The notes beneath the pieces are model-generated. The model made no database searches. It was given only the letters and a program-made list of their open reading frames with translations, and was not told the DNA's origin. Made by a program: the position numbers and the translations under genes. Below, in pieces: positions 34,988-47,699 of a stretch of DNA of 64,000 bases. The stretch comes from Eremophila alpestris peregrina (Eukaryota > Chordata > Aves > Passeriformes > Alaudidae). The stretch covers positions 5,171,443-5,235,442 of the forward strand of contig WMCF01000055.1 in the NCBI GenBank assembly GCA_009792885.1. The letters are read 5' to 3'. Positions within the stretch are counted from its first letter, which is position 1. Each line of letters opens with the position of its first letter.

Positions 34988-35260
34988 AGAACGTGCATCT
35001 GCCAAGACAGAAATACCCGGCAAGCTTCTGCTGCTGGCAGCGTGTCAGGCGTGCAAGCTGTCTGCGCAGAGGCTCCCAACGGGCCTCCTGGGCTCCGAGT
35101 GTGGGTCCACGCTGGCCATGGGGCCTGTGGGCCACACGCTCCCTTATCCCACCACCCGAGTGTGCACCAGATCACCAGGGCTCCGGGGAACAGAAACCCT
35201 TCCAAGGCTTTCCATGCAAACGCTCTGCAGCAGGCGCGGAGCTGCTTTTCCCCCTCTCCT
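34988..35260. other. Locally CpG-enriched segment
   Basis: By eye there are about 14 CpG in this ~270-base segment, against a CpG-depleted background elsewhere. It also falls in a 172-codon plus frame (34911-35429) and a 132-codon frame, but minus frames are open too and no domain is visible. It could be a weak CpG island, a germline-unmethylated regulatory element, or an old GC-rich repeat. Confidence 0.3.
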
Positions 35261-35269
35261 TCTCTTTTT

Positions 35270-38200
35270 GTTCAGTTGCCTGGCATCCGCTAACCCACAA
35301 GCTGCTGTTTCTCTTTCCAAAGAAGCTCTGATGGGTGGAGGGCCAGGAAAAATTAGCCCAACTGATGAATGCAATCTCGACAGAAAATATGTTTTTTATC
35401 AGAGACCACATGTTGCCAACAGCAATTAAAGTAAAACTGGGAGATTTCATCGGATATAAGCCTGCATAAAAACCCCCTGGACCCACTGATCAGGGGTCTG
35501 TCAGCTCAAGAGGATTACTCGGGTGCTCCACAGCCTGCTGCCACTGGGAAGGGCAGCCACGGCCTGGGGAGGGTGCCAGGAATGCCCAGAGCAGTGCGTG
35601 TGCTCACTGGGAGCCTGCTGCCCACAAAGTGGTGTAGCTAGGAGAGTGCTCCCAGGCCTCAGAGGGAAGCACTTGGAATGTCAGCCATGGCATGGCAGAA
35701 CCTGGCTCCAAGTGTATTTTATTTACCAGCCTTGCCTACAGCCCAAGGAACAAGTGACCAGAGAGCATCAGAGCTCGAGCTGATGAGGCCTTCCCCTCAT
35801 TAGTACCATTTGCACTATCTATGTCACACTCCTGAACTGACAGAGGCTTGGCCCATCAGCTGTGAGAGAAGCTGAATAAATCACAACTGGCAAAGCAGTA
35901 ACAGGAGTAAACAGCTCCAGCATCCGAGTTTATGCAGCATCTGCAGCAGGCAAACCCTGAGAGACCTTGGTGGATGGATCCTGAGAAGAGGGAACAGTGT
36001 AGGTAATAAAGTTTAAGGGGATGATGCAGTGGGCAAACAACAAGGAAGAGGGGTAGGGCAAGAGCAGGCAAGTACCACTGAGCGCTTTCCTAAGAAGCTG
36101 AAACCAAGAGGATTTATTTTTTGACTGGATGAACCAGAGGAGGACAGCTCCCAGGACCTAACTACAAATAATTTTAAAAGTCTCTGTATAAATAGTTATC
36201 ATCATGCCCTAACAAACCACTTAAACCACACAGGTCTGCTTTGGGTACATCATCACACTGAAGCACATGCCTGGGTCAGAGCCCTCTATTCCCATGAGTC
36301 AGATGTTTGTTTTAGTTCTGGGTCAGAAGACTTTCAGATAAGAAAAACAAAGCAGGATTTTGGGACTATCCTGGGCTTAGGGAGAAGAAGGGTCATTGGT
36401 CCCAGCATTTCAGCCTAGACTGACTGAAGCAAGATTCTACAGTGACCAGCAGCACCCACCAGAGAAGCCAGAAAAGTATATTCTTCAGACTGGTATATGA
36501 GATCATGTAATAGATTTATGTCACTCTGCATACATGCAGAGATAACTACACTCATGTACACACAGATACACCCAAATTCATTCAGCCAGAGGGACAGTGA
36601 GCTCAGGTGTCTTGGATGCAGATATCTGGGGAAGGTTTCTACAGCAGCACATCCCATGGGGCAGCAGCACAGGGCTGCAAGGACAAGTTCTTGATGCAAA
36701 CCCAACCCTAACTCTGTCAAGCCACTATACCTGAAAACCAGCACCTCTCCCACTGCCAGCATTGCCTCCACCTCACACTGTCCTCTTTTTGTCACTTGTG
36801 ACTCAGTGGAATCCTTATTAAAGGATAAATACCATTAAAAGGCTGCTGTACATTAGACTGCAGTGTAGCTGTGTGAGAGCCAGGCCAGGGCTGCCACCAG
36901 AGCATGTCGTGTTCCTCCACAGGCAGAGCCATTGGAGCTAGGAATCTAGGAGGCCCCACACCTTTCAGAGCACAGCTGGATATTAACATACGACAAAAAA
37001 ATGCCCACATTGCTGCCTGTGAGCCCTGATAATCTGTGACCACCAGTGTCACAAGCAATGATTTCAGCACTGCTGGCACGATCTGCTCTTCCAGGCATGG
37101 CGCTGGAACCTGTGCCACGAACCAGTGACGCTCTCGCAGCTGCGCTCGTCTCCTCCAACAGTGACACCAAGTGACATCTGCATTTGGCCCATAAGCAGGG
37201 CAGTTCACCTGACACAGGGTGGCCCAATTACTGCTAAAGACCTTGTCTCTCTGATCCAGAGATGGCCCTGGATCCCAATACAGCTCCCATTTAGGAGTAT
37301 TACAGAGGAATCAATCAACTGTCCAAAGGGAGCTGCACATGGAGCTTGCCTGTCAGGAGAGGCTGCTCCTTGTGAGCAGTGCGTCAGGCTCTGCCTGGAG
37401 AGTGGAAGTGACAGAGAGCCAGGCTCAGTGGCCAGCAGTGACCTCCAGCAAGAGCAGCAGCAGCAGCAGAGCCAGGGAGGCAGCAAGCATGCCATGGGGA
37501 ATGCCAGAAGAAGCCAAGGAGAGCCCCTGGAGCAAACAAAGCCTGCTCCTCCTGTCTGTGCACAGTGAGTGCCGTGCCTTCCTGGCCAGCTTGCATTGCC
37601 AGGACAAGTCTAGACTACAGGGAGAAGGGGCACCAGGTGCCATCCTGGTTCAGATATTCGCTTCTTCATCTGTTTAGGGGAAATACAGATACAGGGAACC
37701 ATCTCCTTTTGACCCTCAGTACCACTAGGTTCTAGACAGGAAATGACTGTTTGCAACTTAACAACAAGGAGCAGAATTTTGTCAGGTGTGTGGACTATTT
37801 GCTCTGTAACACACTAAGGCAGGGAGAAGAAGCTCTAGATTATGTAAGATACCTGCCTTGTTTCTTGTAAAACAGCCAACCCCACATGAACACAGGGCAC
37901 CAACTGCTTGTGTTTGTGGAGAAAACAGAGAGCAAAAGGGTTAAAGAAAATCTCTGTTATGGTCAGATATAATTTAGCATCCTGATGCTGATCTAGAAGA
38001 GCAACTGCAAAGTAAATTAATAGCATTTCTGAAAAAACAACCCCAAAACAAATAAACCACCATTTAGGAGTTGTGAATAGGAATGGGAACAGGGTACCAA
38101 TACTTTGATGGAGATATCAAAATGATTACCCACAAAATACTCATTTCTGACAAGCCTGTAAAAGACATTCATTGAGAAAAACCCAGGGAAAGGATACAGA

Positions 38201-39050
38201 GATGAGCACCAAATAGCAGCACTGGATTAAACCACTTCCTTCGATTTTAATAAGTCAGAAGTTCAGTCCTGATGAGTGTTACACAACCCTCAAGGACCCC
38301 AACATCTAGGAAAAAAATTCAGGAGAGACAGAAGCCCAACGTCCTCTGCCTCTGATGGAGCCAGAGTCCCGCAGGTCTGTGTCCCTCAGATGCATCCATG
38401 AATGCCAGAAGCATGGCACTACAGCTGAGGGTGACACAGGGCAGGAGGTCATGCAGTAAGGATGAACTGCAGGATGAAGTTCACACTCCATGGCAGGAGT
38501 AATTCCTTGCACTAGAATTCAATTCCACTCTTCCAAACATAATGGAGCCAGTGTGGGAACCAAAGGGAGCCAAGCTGAGAGGAAGTTTAGAGTCTTCATT
38601 ATTAACTGGGGAACAGTGAAACCACTGGGATACGTAAGACAGGGACAGTGCTGCTCCTCCCTGTAACTCAGGATTAGATGTTTATTTTCCTGGAAAGACC
38701 TCTAAGGAGCTGGGGATGCTACATGCTACTAAGAAATGCTCCTGAAGAAATGAATTTGGAATACCAAATAATTTCTATCCTTTTTTAAATGTTTATCTAA
38801 GTGTTTAATCTAAGCTCTGTCCTGGGCCTCTCCACACACAATTCATATCCACTTCCCAAAAGATTCTACACAACTTGAAGTAATGATTCCTGGCTGCTCT
38901 GGCTTCATGGGACTGGGTGTTCTCAGGTGTTATGGGAGCACTCCACAGGTAGAGACTGGAGCCAGGACTGCCCATGGTGTCTGGGATGCTGGGGGCGCTG
39001 TGGCAGCCTCTGCCCATCCCTGTACAGCCCAACTCCAATTACAACCTCAT
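35270..39050. other. Non-coding unique sequence
   Basis: No gene is supported. A CpG-rich patch at 37095-37150 (GGCGC, ACGAACC, GACGCTCTCGCAGCTGCGCTCG) stands out. The AGC-rich run AGCAGCAGCAGCAG at 37452-37466 is a short trinucleotide tract. Frames up to 147 codons (37125-37568) read through that tract and have antisense counterparts. Confidence 0.5.
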
Positions 39051-39059
39051 TCCACTTAA

Positions 39060-39480
39060 CAGGGCCTTGATGGCAATTTCATTACTCAAAAAGTCACATT
39101 TATTATTCCATTGTAATGTGTTGTGATTGTAACTCTAATGCTAATAGGAAGAAGTTTAACCTCATTCCATTTTCCATACAGTTAAAAACCTGGTTACAAT
39201 GATCATAAATCAGGGTTTCAAATGTCATAAAAGCAGAGCTGCAGCTCTACACTACGCATATCTTTTTTTAATCTTTGCATTTCATATTAATCTCAGATCC
39301 AGTCTTTCACAACTCCACTTACAACCCACATTTTATTTAGATTATCATTATGATAGCAGAAAAAAATCCTCACCCTGCATATAATTTGCATGATTTAGGT
39401 AGACTGTGTTTTCAATTACATTAATAACCTAAAATGAAGCAGACTGATTAGAACCCTTTCTCTCACTTAAAACGAATATT
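39060..39480. promoter_or_regulatory. Long AT-rich candidate conserved non-coding element
   Basis: This covers about 420 bases of A/T-rich, non-repetitive sequence with TTATTATTCCATTGTAATG (39099), CTAATGCTAATAGG (39135), an exact octamer ATTTGCAT (39384-39391) and TCAATTACATTAATAACC (39412). It is flanked by C/G-richer DNA on both sides. Confidence 0.3.
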
Positions 39481-39489
39481 TTTATTAGT

Positions 39490-42400
39490 GATGCCTTTGG
39501 AGATGCCCCTCCTTCCTCAGCATTCCACACACACACACCCAATCGTGATGGATACTGTAAGGGAAACACTCCCTAATGGTGATGCCAAGGGATCCTGCTC
39601 TTCACAGGAAGCCAGAGACAGAAAGGAAAGACCCCACAGAAAGACCCTGCAGTTAGGCTGGAACTCTTCACCTCATCTCTTCCTTTCAAGGGCAGATCAT
39701 TTCAATATTTTCCTGAACTATTTTCAGAGATGCTGCTTAGAAAATAACACGTTTTGTCCTGAAGGTATTTCAATGCAAACACAGAAGGTCTGGATCCAGA
39801 GCACCTTCACCATGCTTTGGGTTGGCTTCTTTCCTGATAACCCACAGATTTTAATAACAAAGAACATGTACTAATCATGCCAAGAAGTTTAGGTTTGAGC
39901 AGAGACAAGAGGAACCTCAACTTCAATCCACAGAGGAATGATAGCCCTGGAGGTTGTGCCTCACTCATCTTATAGCCTTGATACTAAGCTTATCTACCAC
40001 TGCACAAATGATGGGCATAAGGGCAGGAGGGAGGGAGGGAAGGAAGGGAAATTGTCTCTGAAACCTTTTCAGTTTGGTCTTTGAGATCTCAAGGTGAGCT
40101 GGAAAGTAGAAAAGTAAGCACCTGTTAATCACAATATTCTTTTTCAATGACTTCAAAGCCCCTGCAATGCTCCAAGGCAGACATCTAGAGAAGGAGTTTT
40201 CCAGTCCTTGGCTCCCGGAGCCACCAGAGCTCTGTGTGGTGCATACTCACAGTCCCCACTGCCAGAGGGGGAAGCAGGAAGAGGGAAATGGAGACCACAG
40301 AAGGGGAGCAAAGATGGGCCCATTGTCCTGCTGCAGGCACCCCACAGGCTGTGAACTTGGGTTGGAGGCAGAAATGAATGTGAGTTTTTTAAGCACGTTG
40401 CATCTTGGGCAAGGCTTTCTTTTAAAAGGGCTCCTCTTGCACACCCAGAGATGGACTGACAGACCTGTCACAGCCAGGCTCCCTTGCACACCGGGAGAAA
40501 GGCTGACAGGGCTGTCAGAGCCAGAGGTGCAATGCTGTGCTCTGCTCCCAGACACTCCAGCTGCCATGGGGCTGTGGTCAGACCCAGAGCCCCAAATGGA
40601 GCCACTGGACTGTGAGGGCATGGGCCTGCAGAGTCATGTCTCATTCCTGGCACCACCACTGCCAACAAACCCATCTCTGCCTTTTCATCCTGCCCAGGGA
40701 GAGCAATGCATCTCCTTAAATATTTTAAGTCCAGAGGCAGTGGGGAGAGACAGCCAGGAAGGGAAAGCACCTCAACCCACTGCCTTGTCAAATGTAGATG
40801 CTGGCACACTCCCACAAAATGCCTGACGGGTCCGAGCCTGAGGCAAAAAGCTCTGCCCAGCCCCCATGGCAGCTGTTTATCTGCTCCATAGATGTGGGAG
40901 GACTGCCATTCCTGCCTCCACAACCCTCTGCTCCATTGCCAAGGGGAGCCTTGGCTGGTAATTAGACTCCAAAATGCATGCAGCACAAATCCAGTGGCAT
41001 CTGTCTGTGCTCTGGAAAGAGACTTCCGAGAGCAGGGACCTCCCAGCCCTCCTGTCCCACTAAGATACTTGTTCCCTTTCTGCATCCTTCCCTCCAGCAC
41101 TCCTGGGATCCATCCTGCCTCCAACCTGCACAGGCAGAGACATTGTAACGGGGATGGAGAAACAGAGACCTTTTATGAACCAGTTCTGTTCCCTCCCCCC
41201 AACCCTGGTCCCTCTTCATGAGTTTTTGATCAAGGCAGCAGCAGCACCTGCTTTCAGAACAGCCTAACTTTGCTTGGTCTCAGGGTTTACCCAATGCCTT
41301 GGACCATCTCTTCTACATCACTTACACGCCTGCAATGTTACCTGGACAAATAAAACAAGGAACCTTCTTCCCTCAGCCAAATTTCTCCCTGCAGCTTCAG
41401 CTCGGAGGGCTTTCACTGCCTGCTCTTGGCTGTGTTCTTCTCCAAAATCCCATACAGCCCCAGCAGTGTACAGGCCAGGCCTGTCCCTCAGCCCCTTCCA
41501 CCTGCCACTCTTCCTCCTAGGCCTCAAGTCCCTCTCCTGACAATGAAACCAGTTTGGCTCTCTAGTGAAAGGTATCTGAGTCCTTCTCAAAGGTTCCCCA
41601 CACCACTCCAGCACACAGGTAGAGTGGAGCACAGAGCACAATTCCAGCTGTACATAAACAGGCAGTTCTAAAATGCCCTCTGACAGCAGGCACCTCCAAC
41701 AGATTAGTTGGGTTTGTGACAATCCTGCAAATAAATACTGTGGTGAGTGGAATAAAACGCCAACAGCCCATGAACTGTGCTCTGTTTCTGCTGACTAAAC
41801 ATTTTCTCCAGCATCAGGCAGAGAGGGCCTGGAAATGCGCTGAGCCATCAGCCTACAGACACTTCTGAGATGACAAACCCAGAGGTGCTGCTTCCTTCCC
41901 ACAGCCCACATGACTCCAGGGACACCATAGGGCCATGAAACGGCCTAACAGAGCTGTCCCTACCAAGATGCCACTGGTACCATTCCTCATAGGCACTATA
42001 CAGGGAAGGAAATGTCAAAATGATTTATTTAGAAGGATTGTCATCCTGCTCTGAAAGAACCTTCACACCAACAGGCACAGCACAGAATGGGGGAACCATC
42101 ATGGGTCAGTGTCTGAGCTTAAACTTAATCTAGTGCTTCCACCTATGTTGTAGATCAGCATTCCTAAAAATCCTTCTCGCATATAATGTTATGGGGAGGG
42201 AAGGGGAAAAAACCAAATACTCTCTGGGGACTGCTAGGCATGTGGTGCCATCAGCAGAAAACCCCCTCACTCCTGTCAGCCCACCAGCACAAGTCAGCCC
42301 TTCCCTTCCCTGCTCACACTCACATGGATCTAGATGCATAATGCTGTCATTCCTCATTGTTCTTAAACCAACCATAATATCAGATGATACCAAAACACAA

Positions 42401-44170
42401 AGGCTTGGAGGATTTCAACCCACTCAGCAGAAAAAGAGGTGTTCAAATGCTGTGTGCTTACAGATATTTCACACCTCGGACTATCACAGCTGCCTTCAAC
42501 ATTCCCTGTCCTTGTTAAGTCTTGGACTTTGCTTATTTTTATCTCCCAATTCCACTCGCATTTCCTCAGTGGCTACTGCTTACTAACAACATCAGAGGTA
42601 CTGAAGATCAGAAATCCAAGCTCAGCACACCTTGAGCCAGGCTCCAGTGACAAGTCAGGCAGAAATAAGCAGCAAGCAGTTAATATCCTCTTCACAAATT
42701 CTTGCCAGTGAGCCTGATCAGATTCTAATTCCACAGAAGGTATGGGCACTGGGCACAAACCTTGATGTTCCAAAGGACTGTGCCCCAAAGCAGCTGTTCC
42801 AGCCTTCTGGCACAGCTTGTGCCCGGCACATTTGAGACACGCCCTGACACTCTGCTGTTAACCACCATGGACAGACAAGCAGTGCTTTCTTCCCCCATTT
42901 CCTTCCCAACGCAAATGGTGTCTGTGACATACAGGATTATGAGGGAACTGGAAGGAGCTGGAGGGCAATAAACGGCCAACCAATGTCACCAAGTTAAACA
43001 TATCCCTTCAACCCCACCCCGACTTCTGAGAATCAACTGCCCTGGTGAACACTCAGCTGCCAGTGTTCAGGTTAGCTGCTGTGCACATCTCCAGCCTTTG
43101 CTCAAAGCTCTGTAATGAAGAGACTGAATTTTTGATAAAACCATAAAATCGCAGCCAGACCCTTTCCCTCAAGCCAAAAATCCCTTCTTTTGGTTGCCAT
43201 ATCATGGCTCTCACTCTGAAACCAGACATGATACTTAGGAGCCCTGCACATAGGCATAAAACAATGGGAAATAAAAAACAAAGAAACAAACTTATTAAGC
43301 ATGATAGAGGAAACAGCTCCAGCAAACCCTATCCACGTGTGGGCTGGGAATGTCAGTTCTCGAACACTTGCTGGGGTATCCAGATACAATTCATTCAGCT
43401 ACTCAGCTGCTTATCCACACAAGTCCTTTCTTTACTCAAGAAGGAAGAGCTGCTACTGCCTATGTTCTACTGCCCCAGCCAAGCATGTGGAGAGCCCATA
43501 AAGCTTGTATCTCATTGCTTCTGTTATGGTCCATTTTTGATGCACACCGAGTAACTACAGCACAAGAGGTCCATTTTCCATCCAGCACTGTACACCAAAG
43601 TACAACACTTGTCAGCAGGCTATTAGCAAGGCAAAGGAACAGGGTTTCTAGAAAGCAAACTTGTGCTTACAAGCGAAGAAAGGAAAGAGACCAACTGCAG
43701 ATTCAGCACCCTCTGGGAGTCCAGCTGGCCCCCCCCCCGGAAATGCACCAAATGAGAAGAACTGCTCCAAATGTCAACTGCTAAGGAAGGAAATTTCCTT
43801 TTCTCCTTCCTCACAACAGTGTGCAGTAAACTTGCTGCAACTCTTTGTCCTTGAAGGCCAACATGAGAAGGGAAGACATCTTTAAAGAGAAGTCATCCCC
43901 CAAGTTCACAGCTGATACTCCTTTCCTATTTAGGGGAGTCTCTGAGGACAGGACTGTACCAACAGAACTGGGGTAGGACAAGGTAAAGGTGGGGCCTTGT
44001 GCTCCCCATTACTGGATTTTGGTGGGGGGGCCACGGGAACTGACATGCTTTGTACTCACCAAGTAAGTAAATATATCAACTCAAATACAGCCAAGAAAAC
44101 ACAAACTAGGCAAGATACAGAGGCCCTCACCATCTTGTCACCCTCCAAATGGGAGAAACGCAGTTAACAG
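39490..44170. other. Non-coding sequence with the longest (spurious) open frames
   Basis: A 219-codon plus frame (40167-40826) and a 218-codon minus frame (40468-41124) are antisense to each other over 359 bases in C/T-rich DNA. Neither has a recognisable domain or splice context. Short tracts: (CA)n at 39526-39538, GGGA/GGAA tetranucleotide at 40026-40049, C10 at 43729-43738, G7 near 44024. Confidence 0.5.
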
Positions 44171-44179
44171 CACTAGAGA

Positions 44180-44420
44180 AATGCTTCCTATTTGATTTTA
44201 TTAACTGATTGACATGAATTAATGCATTGGGATATTTGATTGTGTCATAAAATGTGTATATGAACATCATGATTCAATTTAATGTACCCATTACTGCTTG
44301 ATGTGCCATTATATTAGACTAAATTAAAAGAATTTTATGGAAAAAAAATTACAATTAAAGACTCAAAATTGATTACATTCATAACTTAGAGGATATTCAC
44401 TTCTATTCATGTTTTGAATA
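44180..44420. promoter_or_regulatory. AT-rich, homeodomain-motif-dense island
   Basis: The island includes TTTTATTAACTGATTGACATG (44195), GAATTAATGCATTGG (44216), CTAAATTAAAAG (44319) and AAAATTACAATTAAAG (44346). It is CpG-free, non-repetitive and sharply bounded by mixed-composition DNA. It is one of the best enhancer-like candidates here, from sequence alone. Confidence 0.35.
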
Positions 44421-44429
44421 ATGACAATA

Positions 44430-47370
44430 AAAGAACCAGAAAACAAGACATTTTGTCCATGGAAAGATGGACAAAATAAAGTGTGGCAGAGATAAACAGA
44501 ACAAAGGGAACGAGGGGTACATAAAACTCCACCTTCCCAGAGGCTGGGAACAGCTGAGCACAAATCATCAGCACAGCAACAGTGTCTTCCAGGACAGCAG
44601 GAATTTTGTCAAGACCACAGTGCAGCCCAGCTAAAGAAACACGGAGGCCGACACGTTTCCCAAGCTCTCCTGGAGGATCTCTGCTGGAGTTTGCCCCATG
44701 TGCACAGTGTCCCTGACAGATAGTTACAACCCTGGACCACAGCCAAAGTGTTAAACCATGCCCATACAGCTTGGGTGCTCGGTGTCTGTTCATCTGCTCC
44801 TGTAAGGCTGAGCAGTGCTCTGTACCCACCCAGAGGTGTTTGGTAGGTGAGACCCTCTCAAGTTTTCACGTATGTCCTTGTGCTGCCAGGCAAAGGAAAC
44901 CACATCACTCCATGTCACTCCATTTCACTCACAGCATGGAGCCAGGATGCAACATTTCAGTTCAGTAACTCAGCACTGTCTTAGGGAGCTGAGCAGGAAA
45001 AAGAAGCAGGAATTCCCAAAGGCAAAGGACTCTGCCAGAGGACTAAAATCAGCTGTGGGTAGCACCACCTGGCTGGGGCTATCTGAACTTCTCCTTTTTT
45101 TCTTGGGAAATGGCTAAGAAACCCTGAAAGATCTTCCAAGAATATACAGAAATGACTGTGGAAAGGAGGTTTGGACTCGAGACTAAACAGAATTATGATT
45201 TAAGTGGTACAACTGAAGCCGGGCCATACCTTCTGCGGATGGGAGACTCTGAGCAAGAACTGGGCACATTCCTCAGCAGTGAGAAGGCAAAGAGCATCTC
45301 ATTTTCCAGTAAATCAATACCCCAAATTATCCCACAAAATGAGCAGCATTTAAAGACCCACAGCTCTTTTTCTCTTAGGAAAGGAGGGAATGACCAGCAG
45401 GTTGTGTTAACTAGCCAGTTCAGTCTGGGCATCAGATACCAGGGTTTTGAAACTGCAGGAGTTGGACTTGAGGAGATCTGCATGAGTAAGTGGTGAGGAC
45501 CTTGCGGAGTATCTGCTTGAAGACATGCCAGCAAGTAAATTGTTGGAGAAAAAAAGTACAATGCATGTCAGGTTTTTAATTACATGTCTATTTTCCCAAC
45601 AAAGAAGTGCAATTAAAGTTAATCATGTCTATTATATCACACAATGCCTCCCTTCCTAATGGAACCAGGCCTGCATGAAGGAAAAGCACATTAACACACA
45701 AACCCTGTTCGTACATAGGGCTGTTTTGCACCCTGAACACACTCAGATACAGCCATGCTCAATTACACATCATCCAGTCCAGCACACTGCTCCACCAATG
45801 TCTTGGGGAGTAGGAAGAGGGGGGAGTAGGGCTCACTTCCAAACCCTGGCGTCCCCAAAGATGTTCTGGATGTGCCCACATCCAGGTCCTTCCCCCTGCC
45901 TGCAGTGCACAGCCCTGGCCCCAAGCAGGAACCCCTGCAGGGCTCCAGCAGCCTCAGTGTCAGGCAGGCAATGCACAGGCTGAGGAACAGCAGCAAAACT
46001 CAGAGCCCTCTATCATCAGTGAGCCAGCACAGTCTGATGGAATCTCAGGGACACCCAGTAACCAGGATAAATTTTGCTCTCTGGTGTCAATCCAGAGTAG
46101 TGCAGTTCATTATGGGATTTAATCCCTATTACAGCAGGTGTAAATAACAGCAATTTGACTTCCCTCCCCCCCCCCCCCAGCAATTACAGAAATAGTATTT
46201 CCTGCTTCAGCCTCACTTTAAAGCCTTTTGTGGCTGCTGCCATCACTGTCCAACTCTGCCTTTATACACATGTGGTGCCTGAAAAAAGCACTCAGCAGCT
46301 GGGAGGAAGGAGGCAGCTCTGAGAACCAGCAGAGCCAAAGCTGGTGTCCATCTATCTCTGTATCCACAGTGGTGGCTGTTCTTGAAGCATCCCATGGCAG
46401 CTCCCATACCCTGCAGTGTCCAGCAAGGCCGGGGCAGCTGTGGGCAGCTCTGCAGCAGGCACTGCTGCTCAGGATGGCGCATTCTTCAGAGGAACATCAA
46501 TGGCAGCACTGAGCCCTGCAGCAGCCAGAGCTGGAGAGCCTGTGCATGCCCTGCTCCCTGGCTGCTGAGGGTTTGGCCTCCTGGCAAGGAGCGAAAAAGC
46601 TCAAGATGGACACAAGCGTGAGGAATGTCCATGCACATTTCCATGCAGTTTCCAGGTACCATTTCAGCAGCTCCTCGGGTACTGAAGAGCACTACCCCTG
46701 CATTTCCGCACCAATCCAGCCACCAGAAGAGGCTGAGATCAATACACCATGCAGCACAATGCCTACAAAAGCCTGCTAAGACCCACAGCTTAGCCCTCAG
46801 ACAACCCTTCTTAGCAACCGATTCCAGCCTTGGTTCCCAAGTTTTTCTTTCATTTGGATGGCTTGGCTGCATTTCTTTCAGGCTGGCAAACCTGAGTAAA
46901 TCCAGTGGAGCAGTGACAGCTCAAACTGCTTTTGCTGTGCTGATGAACCAGCTTGGACAAAACTCTGAAGACGCAAATAATTTGCAGAGAAAAAAAAGTT
47001 TTAATTTCAGCCAAGTCAAAGCAAATAACCAGTGCAGGGCATCATTAATAAAGCTGTCTGAATTTAATTTAGTCTTCAAAACAGCAACTCGTAAAAAACT
47101 GCTTTGATACAAGGCAAAGAGAAGGGGAGGGAGGGAGGAATCCAAATTCAGTAATTTTTTGGTGAGCACCTCCAAGAGCAACCACTCTCCCTCTTGCTCA
47201 ATCCAAACCAGACTTTGAGGTTTTCGTGTATTTCATTTTCTTTGCTTTAAAGAGAGTCTCTGCAGCTGGCTGGGAGGGGATTTAGGTGGTGGAAATGTCC
47301 ACCTGGACAAGGATTTGCCTGTAAGGGAAAGGAAATTCAGCAGACAGCATCAGGAGTGGAGCTGAACCCA
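44430..47370. other. Non-coding unique sequence
   Basis: No gene is supported. A C13 run is at 46166-46178. The 160-codon plus frame at 46625-47107 and the 140-codon minus frame at 44407-44829 show no domain. A GGGA-type tract is at 47124-47138. Confidence 0.5.
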
Positions 47371-47379
47371 AGCACTGGT

Positions 47380-47660
47380 TATTAAAATCACACGCTAACT
47401 CTTTAGAAGCTGCTTCATCCCATCAAAACCTACATGCTGATCTGAACTAGCACTTGAAATTCCAGCTGCAGAGTGCTCACTATTATTGAAGAAGAAATGA
47501 AGTGTTTTATGAGACTACTTTCAGAAAACTGAAAGACCGTGAAAGAGAGAACATACAATAGGATGCTGCAGTTGCCAACTGTTGCCAAAAAGCTATATTC
47601 AAAGGAAAACCAGAAATTTAAAAATCACTTAATGGCTATAGTTGGGTCTGATACATACAG
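47380..47660. promoter_or_regulatory. A-rich candidate regulatory stretch
   Basis: This is moderately A/T-rich DNA with TTATTAAAATCACACG near 47379 and a short tandem GTTGCCAACTGTTGCCAA at 47571-47588. It holds no open frame of interest. This is a weaker candidate than the neighbouring islands. Confidence 0.15.
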
Positions 47661-47699
47661 TTTGGCTTACTGAAATAATTTTCAGCTACGCAACTGATC

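Noticed and set aside
34911..35429. 172-codon plus-strand frame in CpG-enriched DNA
   Set aside because: CpG enrichment raised interest, but minus frames are equally open and the translation has no recognisable domain.
38985..39005. RE1/NRSF site at GGGGGCGCTGTGG
   Set aside because: Only the GGCGCTGT half matches; the other half is absent.
40167..41124. Overlapping 219- and 218-codon open frames on opposite strands
   Set aside because: C/T-rich composition suppresses stop codons on both strands. No domain, splice context or plausible start is seen, and antisense overlap argues against coding.
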